Source: a virus
Reading direction: 5' to 3' (one strand)
IMG/VR virus record: IMGVR_UViG_3300031877_000335
Location: 1 to 21,915 of that record
DNA length: 21,915 nucleotides
Part shown: in pieces, positions 5,739-13,090 of the stretch
Layout: each line of letters starts with the position of its first letter
How positions within the stretch are numbered: the stretch's first letter is position 1
Position numbers and translations under genes: made by a program
Notes under the pieces: model-generated
Told to the model about the DNA's origin: nothing
Seen by the model: the letters and a program-made list of their open reading frames with translations, nothing else
Databases searched by the model: none

Positions 5739-7145
5739 TTACCACGCTCTAACCAGCTTGGATGGCGCCTCTGCCTGTCTAGTTGAGAGGCAAGCTAGGG
5801 CTAGCGCCCAAAGCCTATCGTCATGGTTTCCCTCCGGATGGCTGAATTTCATGTGTCCATCCTTTGTGAGTCCAAATTTTTCGCAGTGAATTTCAGCAAT
5901 CAATTGGCTGTCGTAGGGTAAAGCTAGCTTCCGGGTTTGCATCAGCTCCCTCATGTGGCTTAACACCTCCTCTTTTCTTTGGGTGGTCAAAATCACGCCC
6001 TTTGTGTTGGTGACGATGGCGCTCATGTCTTCTACAACGTATTCGCCGACGCCAATCTGGTCCACATAGATGGCTTCTACTGTTTGGTATCGGTCTGTTA
6101 GGGCTTTTATGTAGCCGATGACGCTGGCGTAAGGTGTGCCCAGTTTAAACCTGCACAGATGAACTAGGCGAATTTGTTCCTTGTCCAAAAGTTCTACAAC
6201 CGCCACTGCGCTGTAATCCTGTTTCTTTCCAAGGTCCACTCCGATGCAGAATCTGCCGGAGAGATGATCCTCGAAATCGGCGTATTCTAGGGCGCCGTCA
6301 ATACAGTGGGTGATGAGGTCTTGAGAAAAGTAACAGCTTTCATCTTCAACCCATTCCGCCTCCATCTCACGTTTCCAACGCCAAGGGTCTTCGGCAAATT
6401 GTTTGCGAATTTTCTCGAGAATACCCGCTTTTAATGGACCGTGGGGCTCAACTGCTTGTTGCCAAGTTACGTGATGTTTGGCGAAGTCTTCGTAGTCAGG
6501 GTGATAGAAGATTTTGTAGAAAATGCTATCCTGATTCCATGGCGTGCTACTGCAAACAAATTTGCCGTTTGTTGTGCCAAGAGTGAAAAGCACGGCGTCA
6601 TATAGCTCTTCATCGTTAGCCACAAAATTGTATTCATCGATATACACGAGGTTTAATGAAGGACCCCGAATCGTATCCGGGTTGTTTGGGAAGGCTTCAA
6701 TGGCAGAGCCGTTGGTGAAGCAGATAACTGTTTTCAATGGTTTAAAGCACATGCCGGGCGGTAGGTTTCGTACAAAATGGCTTATACGCCGAATGATTAG
6801 TTTGGCTTGTCTCCAGCTTGGACCCACAACTGCTATGTAGCTGTCAGGATGCGTAACCGCATACCAAAGCAGTAGGGCAGATACAATCCAGCTTTTTCCG
6901 CTTTGCCTGCACCAACGAGCAGCGATAAATTGATTTTCCAAAAACAATTTGATGAATTGTTTTTGATAGTTTGTGGGTTCAAATCCCACAACCTGTCTAA
7001 AAAATAGGATGGGATCGTTGCTTAGCTTCTGGGCTTTAGCGACTTCAGCCTCATCTACTAACTTCTCACTTTGCTGTAGGCTGAACCATCTGGGCAGTAT
7101 CTGGTTTGGACGCATAGCCCTTGGCTTTTTCCGTAAGCTCAGCAT
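5739..7145 (-). CDS. terL: Terminase large subunit
   Basis: The 468-residue packaging motor has both expected domains. ATPase: Walker A RWCRQSGKS (77-85), Walker B LVYIDE (166-171), coupling motif SSTP (199-202). RNase H-like nuclease: GVDLG (D304), YVDQIG (D362) and HDDRLWALAL (D442/D443). It translocates viral DNA into the prohead through the portal and cuts the concatemer. The ATG at 7145 has GGAGG with a 6-base spacing, so it is preferred to the ATG at 7115; the gene then overlaps the small terminase by 80 bases in another frame. It lies near the 3' end of the operon, downstream of the tail genes, an uncommon order. Confidence 0.93.
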   Translation of the reverse strand: MLSLRKKPRAMRPNQILPRWFSLQQSEKLVDEAEVAKAQKLSNDPILFFRQVVGFEPTNYQKQFIKLFLENQFIAARWCRQSGKSWIVSALLLWYAVTHPDSYIAVVGPSWRQAKLIIRRISHFVRNLPPGMCFKPLKTVICFTNGSAIEAFPNNPDTIRGPSLNLVYIDEYNFVANDEELYDAVLFTLGTTNGKFVCSSTPWNQDSIFYKIFYHPDYEDFAKHHVTWQQAVEPHGPLKAGILEKIRKQFAEDPWRWKREMEAEWVEDESCYFSQDLITHCIDGALEYADFEDHLSGRFCIGVDLGKKQDYSAVAVVELLDKEQIRLVHLCRFKLGTPYASVIGYIKALTDRYQTVEAIYVDQIGVGEYVVEDMSAIVTNTKGVILTTQRKEEVLSHMRELMQTRKLALPYDSQLIAEIHCEKFGLTKDGHMKFSHPEGNHDDRLWALALACLSTRQAEAPSKLVRAW

Positions 7146-7542
7146 ATTTTTCCTCCATTTCGAGTAGTTTGGCTTCTACGGTTCGGTAATCGATGTAGTC
7201 AGCAAGTAATTCCTTGTATGTCTTAGCAAGTGTTGCCACAACATGTAGTCTTTGAATTTCAACTTTGTCAAGGTCTGGCTTAACAGCAGCCTTTAACGCT
7301 CCAGCCAAAATTTTCAATGCTTCCTCAACGCTCGGTAACTCTACGGGAAGGCTAATTTCATGAGTTGTTGAACGCTGTTTCTGTGATTGTTCAACAACAC
7401 GCAGACCCAAACGCATCAGTTTCATACGTACGGCTTCAACCGACTTGTTCATGGCTTTGGCTACACTGTTCAAGTCGTGAGTCTGCTGCCACAACTCACG
7501 CAATTGGGCTATTTCTTGTTCCGTCCAAGGTTTGCCGGGCAT
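7066..7542 (-). CDS. terS: Terminase small subunit
   Basis: A 158-residue protein with an N-terminal Myb/SANT-like helix-turn-helix (about residues 5-48: WTEQEIAQLRELW, then LNSVAKAMNKSVEAVRMKLMRLGL), a Pro-containing linker, and a long helical oligomerisation region (about 75-145) including a heptad-like stretch EAKLLEMEEKYAELTEK. This is the usual layout of small terminases, which bind the packaging site and load the large subunit. It precedes the large terminase and overlaps it by 80 bases. The ribosome site before the ATG at 7542 is poor (GATGAA). The family is assigned from layout and neighbour rather than strong sequence identity. Confidence 0.75.
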   Translation of the reverse strand: MPGKPWTEQEIAQLRELWQQTHDLNSVAKAMNKSVEAVRMKLMRLGLRVVEQSQKQRSTTHEISLPVELPSVEEALKILAGALKAAVKPDLDKVEIQRLHVVATLAKTYKELLADYIDYRTVEAKLLEMEEKYAELTEKAKGYASKPDTAQMVQPTAK

Positions 7543-7553
7543 TTCATCAACAC

Positions 7554-7808
7554 TCAGGCTTTTTGTCCAAAGAATGTTCCAAGGAGGGTCCCAACAACCA
7601 AGGTGATGGTTGCAAAGATTTCGATGTTGAAGTTGCCTAGAAAGGCTATGTGGACTATTTCCAAAGCTACTAGCAGAACCAGCGCTATGATTGCAGCTAG
7701 CACCCCATACACTAGGGTTTGGCTGGGTGGAATTTCAACTCGCTTCACTTTCTTGCCTGATTTGACCAGAACCTTCTTTGTTAGGAGTTTATAGATGCGC
7801 CCTTTCAT
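7554..7808 (-). CDS. Holin-like two-helix membrane protein
   Basis: An 84-residue protein with a strongly basic N-terminus (KLLTKKVLVKSGKKVKRVE), then two membrane helices, about residues 31-52 and 59-80, joined by a short loop. The C-terminus is very short (GQKA). This topology is seen in holins, which permeabilise the membrane at lysis, but no endolysin gene is visible nearby, so the name is provisional. The start at 7808 has AGGTGGGAG four bases upstream. It lies 11 bases before the small terminase start and overlaps the upstream gene by 20 bases. Confidence 0.55.
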   Translation of the reverse strand: MKGRIYKLLTKKVLVKSGKKVKRVEIPPSQTLVYGVLAAIIALVLLVALEIVHIAFLGNFNIEIFATITLVVGTLLGTFFGQKA

Positions 7809-8202
7809 GTTTCTCCCACCTGCATTTAACTGTGGAAAAACAACCCGCCTTGGTTTTGATTTTCATGAGGTTTTTCTTAATGATCTCATGGAACTTTTCC
7901 TCTAGGTCTCGATGTCTTCGCACCTTGATTTTTTCAATCATGCCAACTGGAATGCAGTTGTAAACCAAGTCATAGGTTTCTTCTGTAATTTGGAAGATGT
8001 CTTTCAGCAGAATCAGGTGTTTCATGCGTTTTCCTTTAACTCCAACGAAGTGTCCGACGCTGGCTACTGGCGTGTCAAAATGGGGTTCGCCTCCTTCTCC
8101 GGTTCTGCCCATGGCTTCGCTGGCGTCAAGCCAATAAACTCGAATGAGGTCGCCAAACTGTAACCGAGAGATAGCTTGGGGCACATGCCCTTGGTCATTC
8201 AT
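7789..8202 (-). CDS. Small protein with beta-barrel-like N-terminus, unknown
   Basis: A 137-residue protein not assigned to a family. Residues about 14-95 alternate strands (FGDLIRVYWLDASEA, VASVGHFVGVKGKRMKHLILLKD) and could form a small SH3-like barrel; the remainder is a basic helix (KVRRHRDLEEKFHEIIKKNLMKIK) ending with two cysteines (C121, C127). The ATG is coupled to the stop of the baseplate hub gene (TAATG), so it is cotranslated with tail genes. A tail-tip accessory or a DNA-binding role are both open. It is a real gene by coupling and codon context, of unknown function. Confidence 0.65.
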   Translation of the reverse strand: MNDQGHVPQAISRLQFGDLIRVYWLDASEAMGRTGEGGEPHFDTPVASVGHFVGVKGKRMKHLILLKDIFQITEETYDLVYNCIPVGMIEKIKVRRHRDLEEKFHEIIKKNLMKIKTKAGCFSTVKCRWEKHERAHL

Positions 8203-9809
8203 TAAGCTCGGACAACTCCTGCTTTTGTGCGGGCTAGGGCGCTGCTTTTGCTTTTCAGAGCATAGAGGTAATCTGCCAGTAGAGGCGCCTCCTTTCCAAG
8301 TTCCAAAGTGAGTTCCAAGGTTTGTTCCGCAGCGTTTACATGATATTCCACGCTTGTGATGCGAAAGTCTGAGTCTATGTTTTCGTTTGGCAAAGTAACG
8401 TGAATTTTGTCTCCTGGAAGGATTCTGTTTGTGCCGTAGTCGATAACATTGCTTCGGATGGTTAGGTATTCAGCTGGGTCTTTCAAATAAGCCAGCAAGG
8501 CTTTGGCTCTTAACATGCATTCGTTGTCGCTGTGGAGTTCTTCGTCCACTTCCACGAGTTCTCTAAGACCATAGTTGTTTTGGCTAGTCAAGTCTTCTTG
8601 GGTGGCTTCCCATCGGCATTGGTTGAAGAAGAGGTTGTCGATCCAGAAGCTGCCTGTTCCGGTTCCTGAAAAATGTACATCCCAAAGGATTTCATTGATT
8701 GTTTCCCAGTTGAAACCAGCATCCACAGTTTCCCATTCGTTTTCATGTTTTTTGCCTACGTTAAATTTCTGCAGATACCACTGATCAGCCTCGAGCTGAA
8801 ATCGTTTAATTGCCCATTTTCCCGTGTTGTCTTGGAGAATTACGTTTGCTTCTCTGCTAAAGGCTGATTGCCGCCTAATCTGAAATTGTAATGTTGGATA
8901 TTTGTTGCAGTTTGGTTGCCACCCAGATGGAATAACTAAACGAAGACGCCCATAATAGTCGGATTGGTTTGTTGTATGTTTTATACTGTAGGAACCCGCA
9001 GTTTTGGTTTCACCGTCAAGGGAGACGCTTCCGGTGCCTGTTCCACTCTGCCAATCATCCACCTGATCACCATTAATGTCTAAGGTTTCGGTCCAAGAGT
9101 CACCGTCGGTTGGATACTTTTTCTCTGCTGCCCCAAAAACTGTGATTTTATTTCTTATCCTCTGAATGTCCTTCCGATATTCGCTTGCCTCAATTAGCTC
9201 TGAAAGGCTGATGGGCGATGTTTTGCTGTTTTTTGGGAAAAAGGCGAATTTGGCGTCGTGTTCCACTCGAAAGTCATATCCGATTACGCCGGCTTTGTCG
9301 GCGCTTTCTGCAATGTACCGTAGAACGTCGAAAACTGGAGTGTTCTCATATTCCAGCTTTGTATATGTGGTATCCGTGTTTTCTACGAGTTCAGTTGAGT
9401 TGCGAACGTGGCTTAGTTCCACAAAATAGTCGATGAGGTCCTTAACTATTTCCTCACCCTTCTTATTCTCATAGGTTTTTGTAATCACCCGCCTGAAGAG
9501 GCGTTCACCCCAGCATCTGCCTCCAACTCGAATGTAGTTTTCAACAGGCGTAGATTCGCAAACGATTTCTTCGACCCGAACCGTAGCTATTAGGGGACAG
9601 TTGCTTCCTCTTCCAATGCTTATGCTTCCGTCAACGCCTACATTGATTGGGTAGGTTTCAGTGTATTTCTTGTCGAAATTCTGGAGAAGACAGGAGAAGC
9701 TCGAAACTTCATTGGTGCATCCCAGATGAACCCTCAAGTCTAGAACGTCGCCTTGTGGAGGCGTAACCGACCCAAAAACAAGGGCTACGACTGGCAAGGC
9801 TACGCTCAT
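8202..9809 (-). CDS. Baseplate hub protein with inserted beta-sandwich
   Basis: A 535-residue tail-tip protein. Residues 1-230 and 400-535 follow the usual hub layout: a beta domain at the start, then IRNKITVFGAAEKK (219-231), then TSQNNYGLRELVE (408-420), a helix with repeated Ala, and a PGDKIHVTL strand (465-473). Between these, residues about 240-400 form an extra beta domain (GSYSIKHTT, LQFQIRRQ, GTGTGSFWIDNLFF) resembling a carbohydrate-binding jelly-roll. The protein should close the tail tube and carry receptor contacts. GGGGTG lies four bases before the ATG, which overlaps the previous stop (ATGA). Confidence 0.75.
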   Translation of the reverse strand: MSVALPVVALVFGSVTPPQGDVLDLRVHLGCTNEVSSFSCLLQNFDKKYTETYPINVGVDGSISIGRGSNCPLIATVRVEEIVCESTPVENYIRVGGRCWGERLFRRVITKTYENKKGEEIVKDLIDYFVELSHVRNSTELVENTDTTYTKLEYENTPVFDVLRYIAESADKAGVIGYDFRVEHDAKFAFFPKNSKTSPISLSELIEASEYRKDIQRIRNKITVFGAAEKKYPTDGDSWTETLDINGDQVDDWQSGTGTGSVSLDGETKTAGSYSIKHTTNQSDYYGRLRLVIPSGWQPNCNKYPTLQFQIRRQSAFSREANVILQDNTGKWAIKRFQLEADQWYLQKFNVGKKHENEWETVDAGFNWETINEILWDVHFSGTGTGSFWIDNLFFNQCRWEATQEDLTSQNNYGLRELVEVDEELHSDNECMLRAKALLAYLKDPAEYLTIRSNVIDYGTNRILPGDKIHVTLPNENIDSDFRITSVEYHVNAAEQTLELTLELGKEAPLLADYLYALKSKSSALARTKAGVVRA

Positions 9810-10351
9810 TCAACACCCCTTCTTCGCAGGGCTTCTTCTTCGCCGGCTCGTCTGATACTCCGCCCATAACCAGACGTCTCAGCCAGAGCAGCGTTATAGT
9901 TTTTCACAGAAGCCGTTGCCGCATTCATCTGAGACGCAAAATACCACATGGCAGCCGCAGCAGCAACAATCACAGCTAATCCTACTCCGGTTAGGGCTAA
10001 GAAAGTCGCGTAACTAATGTTCAGGGCGTTTTGGGCTGCGGTGGCTACCCAACAAGCAGCAGCATAAACTTTTTGGGCAATGGCTACTCCCCAGCTGCTT
10101 CGCATAAACATGCCCAAAGCCATGACCACTGAACCTATGCTGGAAAGCCATCTGGATTGTTCAGCGGTTAACAACCCAAACTGCCTGCCAAGATGAGCAA
10201 CTGCGGTGCTGGTGGCTCCTAAACCAACAAAGGCGGCACCAACAGATTTTATCTGAGCCTCCATAGATTCCGCGTCGGTTTTGATGCGGTTAAACTCGCT
10301 CGAACAACGATTAACAGCCCTTATTGTGACAGTCATCTCGTGGAAACTCAT
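9806..10351 (-). CDS. Very short tail tape-measure-like protein
   Basis: A 181-residue, Ala-rich, mainly helical protein with a hydrophobic centre (about residues 68-82 and 113-138, GVGLAVIVAAAAAMWYF) and a basic C-terminus. It lies exactly where a tape measure is expected, between the tail chaperones with the gp10-like protein and the baseplate hub. Tape measures set tail length at roughly 0.15 nm per residue, so this one would predict a tail near 27 nm, much shorter than in ordinary siphoviruses. GGAGG lies seven bases before the ATG, which overlaps the previous stop (ATGA). It could instead be a membrane-active ejection protein. Confidence 0.6.
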   Translation of the reverse strand: MSFHEMTVTIRAVNRCSSEFNRIKTDAESMEAQIKSVGAAFVGLGATSTAVAHLGRQFGLLTAEQSRWLSSIGSVVMALGMFMRSSWGVAIAQKVYAAACWVATAAQNALNISYATFLALTGVGLAVIVAAAAAMWYFASQMNAATASVKNYNAALAETSGYGRSIRRAGEEEALRRRGVE

Positions 10352-10716
10352 GAGCCAGCCTCCCTTACTGCTTGGCTAATGACATGATCAATTCGGTTGA
10401 CGAGAACTGGCATTCGAAACTCAAGGGCGTTGCTTAGAAAACGGCGAGCCCGAATGTACCTTGTCCCAAACTCCTGATAAACAGCGTAAGGAACAGCTGC
10501 ACCCAACCGTATGGTCCAGTCCTGCACCTTAACATAGATGCTGTCCCGTAAACGACCAGTTCGAACAGGACAGCGAGCCCTAGCAACATTCTTCATGACT
10601 TCCCCTTCCAACCCCATAGCCTCCTGAACATGGCGTTTCAAACCATCATCTAACCGGCTCAGTTTCTGACGCAACTCTGGAAAACCCTCAACATTTATTT
10701 CCATTTCAACAGACAT
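10348..10716 (-). CDS. HK97 gp10-like neck/tail completion protein
   Basis: The 122-residue product (from ATG 10716) has the HK97 gp10 layout: a helical N-terminus (LRQKLSRLDDGLKRHVQEAM), the ARARCPVRTGRLRDSI motif, a short beta strand, then VPYAVYQEFGTRYIRARRFLSNAL. The P-V-x-T-G-x-L-x-x-S and A-x-Y-x-E-F-G-T signatures are typical. It works at the head-tail joint or tail end during assembly. A TTG at 10728 could add four residues but puts the GGGAG site too close, so ATG 10716 is preferred. In many phages this gene lies before the tail tube; here it follows the tail chaperones. Confidence 0.82.
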   Translation of the reverse strand: MSVEMEINVEGFPELRQKLSRLDDGLKRHVQEAMGLEGEVMKNVARARCPVRTGRLRDSIYVKVQDWTIRLGAAVPYAVYQEFGTRYIRARRFLSNALEFRMPVLVNRIDHVISQAVREAGS

Positions 10717-10900
10717 GGCGGGGCACAACTCCCTTCGTCTTTTTCATTTCCTCCTCGGTTTGGCGATCTATTTCTTTTAGAATCACGAGGAATTCCTCGA
10801 CTTTTTTCGCGGGCTGACGTGCCAGCTGAGTTGGAGTCCACCCAAATTCTTTGCAAAGGCGGAACTCTGTGAGACTAGAATGAGCTTTGCCACGCCTCAT
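10706..10900 (-). CDS. Second tail assembly chaperone (gpT-like extension)
   Basis: A 64-residue protein beginning MRRGKAHSSLTEFRLCKEFGWTP. The pattern of a short helical ORF with FGWTPxQ(L) directly after a tail chaperone is that of the second, frameshift-made part of tail assembly chaperones (lambda G/GT arrangement). Its ATG overlaps the upstream TGA (ATGA), so it could also be made by re-initiation. Reading upstream in the same frame stays open to the slippery site at 10912-10918, so a -1 shift would fuse it to the upstream protein (about 182 residues in total). These chaperones coat the tape measure and recruit tail tube subunits. Confidence 0.7.
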   Translation of the reverse strand: MRRGKAHSSLTEFRLCKEFGWTPTQLARQPAKKVEEFLVILKEIDRQTEEEMKKTKGVVPRHVC

Positions 10901-11253
10901 CGCCCTAACGAGTTTTTTGCCTCTTCAAAGCTTACACTGCATAAGCTGTTCACAACTCGGCTGAAGAGTTCGCCGAGTTCGATGGGTATGCCGTTTTCTT
11001 CGCTGAGCAACTTCTCGAGGCTTATGGGCTTTTTCGCTGGCTGTTCCTTGAGGCTAGCCCAGATGGTTTCAGCTTGGATGGCTACGTAGTCGCTGTTCAA
11101 GATTTGACCGGTTACTGAATGATACTTAGTGTGTTTTTGGATTATGCGGTTGCGTTTAGCCCAACTGATTTCCTGAAACACGTATTTGCCAGCGTATTCC
11201 TCTCCGAATCGACCATCAATTTCAAGGGTTTCTGTTTTCAAAGCCATCGCCAC
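10897..11253 (-). CDS. Tail assembly chaperone (gpG-like)
   Basis: A 118-residue protein between the tail tube and the short FGWTP-containing ORF, the standard site of the first tail chaperone. The N-terminus is beta-like (ETLEIDGRFGEEYAGKYVFQEISWAKRN), then helices (DYVAIQAETIWASL, LEKLLSEENG, FSRVVNSLCSVSFEEAKNSLGR). The GTG start at 11253 and an ATG at 11247 are both possible; GGTGG lies too close to decide. The C-terminus reads through the A_AAA_AAC slippery sequence before TGA. Assigned from position, size and the slippery site rather than from strong sequence identity. Confidence 0.7.
   Translation of the reverse strand: MAMALKTETLEIDGRFGEEYAGKYVFQEISWAKRNRIIQKHTKYHSVTGQILNSDYVAIQAETIWASLKEQPAKKPISLEKLLSEENGIPIELGELFSRVVNSLCSVSFEEAKNSLGR
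10912..10918 (-). promoter_or_regulatory. Canonical -1 frameshift site (A_AAA_AAC)
   Basis: On the - strand the zero-frame codons are GCA AAA AAC TCG, giving the heptamer A_AAA_AAC in the correct phase for -1 slippage. After the shift the reading is CTC GTT AGG GCG and then the ATG of the next ORF, without any stop. Tail chaperone pairs of many phages use exactly this device. Seen in sequence; use in this organism is inferred. Confidence 0.65.
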
Positions 11254-11256
11254 CGA

Positions 11257-12099
11257 CTAACTGATTGCCACAGTTTTTGCCACGAAGGAGGCTTTCACAG
11301 AAACTAGGTCTTCGATTCTTGTTGGCGCCGAGACGCTTTCCCACTTGCAGTTGCTGAAAACCGCCTTGTTTGTTCCTCCCAGCCCAAACTCTAAAGAAAA
11401 TTCTGCGTCGTTGATGACGTCATCGAATTCGTCTTTAGTTTCGAAGTCAAGGGTTAGTTCTCCGCTGCAGTTTCTGTGGCGTTCTGGAAGGTATTTGAGT
11501 AGATGTCCGCTGTTTGTCCTTATGACTGGCACCCGTTTTAAGTTGTTCTCGATGACAAAGCGGAAGTCTGTAACCCGCTCCAGCGTCGTTGCACCCTTCT
11601 TGACATAGCTCTCGTAGTAAGGTACAGCTCCAGAATAGTCGGCGTAGGTGGCGCCACTGATCTTTGAGGTTCCAACAGCCACATCCTGACCAAACAGCTC
11701 AGCAGTTGCCTTCAACAAACCCTCCACGGAACATTCAACGCTTAGACTCTCGAATCTACAACCCTTATGCAGCAAATCAACGATACCACTTGATTTTTCG
11801 TAGATAACCTCCACGCTCAAGGATTTTAGGGTCTGAACATGCTGAAGAAAGTTGATGGGAGCTTCGCTGGGCACGTTGTAGGCAATCTTGAGTTCCACTT
11901 GCCTCAATCCTTTGCGGATGGTCTGCAGATCTCGGGATCCGGTGCCCCGAACCTTTATGAGGATGGGGTTTAGGGCTGGTTCCACATTTTCTGCGGTAGC
12001 TATTCCCAGCATAGACGGGTTTATGGGAGTCACTCCGTAGGTTGTTTCTTCCACGTAGTAGACTTTTGCTTCATGGGCTCCATATACTGGTGTAGTCAT
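11257..12099 (-). CDS. Major tail tube protein
   Basis: A 280-residue beta-rich protein starting MTTPVYGAHEAKVYYVEETTYGVTP, an N-terminus typical of phage tail tube proteins (YVEETTYGTTP-like). Strands alternate throughout (LRQVELKIAYN, LSVEVIYEK, FESLSVECSVEG, GELTLDFETK, SVKASFVAKTVAIS). It should polymerise into the hexameric tube around the tape measure. The start is supported by GAGGTGA six bases upstream. It lies between the tail terminator and the tail chaperones, the usual order. No sheath gene is present, so the tail is non-contractile. Confidence 0.85.
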   Translation of the reverse strand: MTTPVYGAHEAKVYYVEETTYGVTPINPSMLGIATAENVEPALNPILIKVRGTGSRDLQTIRKGLRQVELKIAYNVPSEAPINFLQHVQTLKSLSVEVIYEKSSGIVDLLHKGCRFESLSVECSVEGLLKATAELFGQDVAVGTSKISGATYADYSGAVPYYESYVKKGATTLERVTDFRFVIENNLKRVPVIRTNSGHLLKYLPERHRNCSGELTLDFETKDEFDDVINDAEFSLEFGLGGTNKAVFSNCKWESVSAPTRIEDLVSVKASFVAKTVAIS

Positions 12100-12115
12100 T
12101 TCTTTTCACCTCTTT

Positions 12116-13090
12116 TTACGTAATCATAACATTTTCAAACAACCATGTTTTGACCGTGAACTCTGTGCGCCAGAGAAACGGTTTAACGCGCACTTCATCC
12201 TCGTCTCGATAGGAAACTATGTCCACGTAGGTGATTCCTTCAACCGTTACAAGGCAGCGGGAATAGTCGCAGTAGATGGCGGCTGGAGAAACGCCGTCGC
12301 TTGGGTTGGTGGTTCTCGCAAGCAGATACACATAGCCATCAGCGTCGACGAAGTCGGTTAGGGAAGAAGTCAACATTACAATGATTTCTTCATCGCTTCC
12401 GCCCGTTCCAGTTTGGGGGTTTTGCCAAGCAGAAGCGTTAGAGTTCCAAACTTTCACCGTGACACCGTTTCCAGCAGGCGCTGTTCCGTAGCCCTCAAAC
12501 TTCAGGACAATTTCCTTAACGGTTTTCTCGTCGGATTCAATCTTAACACGGAACAAGAGGAGAGAGTATTTGCCATTCTCAGACTGAGAATAGCTGAAAC
12601 GTTGGTCGTCGCTGCGCCAAATCTTTTCATGATCTGCCGCCGACAACTCTGTCCAGTCTGGCGCATCCGGAGTTAGCTCAGAAGCAGATTTTGCGTAGTA
12701 GGCCTTGTGAGTTCCAGTGAGAGGTCCAACTCCAACATAATCATAGATGGTTTCGTTGGGTTTCGTTCTTTTCTCCCGAAGGACTCGGTTGACTTCCTGC
12801 CTAAGTTTATTTCGCATCTCCTTACCTGTGACGCCGGGCTTGTCAATTACCCAAATGTTGACGCGGGCGTATCCAACTCGTCTACGCATTGTTGCCGACA
12901 GCCCAATTTTTTGGTCTTCGCTGTGGTCGAGACCCACTGTCACCTGCCCATCGTAGTTTTTGAGGAGTTCTCGGTCGTACCATTCTGTGCTGACGTAGAT
13001 TTTGGCTAGGGAGCCGTCGTCCTTCACAACTTGGAGGTTTTTATCCAGAAGGCGGACGAGGGTTGTGACAGGGTCTTCTATTTCGGTCAT
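12116..13090 (-). CDS. Tail terminator-like protein with inserted beta domain
   Basis: A 324-residue protein directly before the tail tube, where tail terminator or completion proteins lie. Residues 1-120 have the terminator-like layout: a helix (DPVTTLVRLLDKNLQ), strands including GYARVNIWVIDKPG, and a helix EMRNKLRQEVNRVLREKR. Residues about 122-287 form a separate beta-sandwich (IVLKFEGYGTAP, GVTVKVWNSNASAWQNP, YVYLLARTT, RCLVTVEG), and the final strand FLWRTEFTVKTWLF resumes the first domain. The ATG at 13090 overlaps the previous stop (TAATG) with GGAGG 11 bases upstream; that site overlaps a GTG at 13111 that would add 7 residues, so I prefer 13090. It should cap the tail and bind the head. 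Confidence 0.65.
   Translation of the reverse strand: MTEIEDPVTTLVRLLDKNLQVVKDDGSLAKIYVSTEWYDRELLKNYDGQVTVGLDHSEDQKIGLSATMRRRVGYARVNIWVIDKPGVTGKEMRNKLRQEVNRVLREKRTKPNETIYDYVGVGPLTGTHKAYYAKSASELTPDAPDWTELSAADHEKIWRSDDQRFSYSQSENGKYSLLLFRVKIESDEKTVKEIVLKFEGYGTAPAGNGVTVKVWNSNASAWQNPQTGTGGSDEEIIVMLTSSLTDFVDADGYVYLLARTTNPSDGVSPAAIYCDYSRCLVTVEGITYVDIVSYRDEDEVRVKPFLWRTEFTVKTWLFENVMIT

Noticed and set aside
7365-7794. Overlapping + strand frames opposite the small terminase and holin-like genes
   Set aside because: Shadows of a coupled - strand operon; no starts with ribosome sites.
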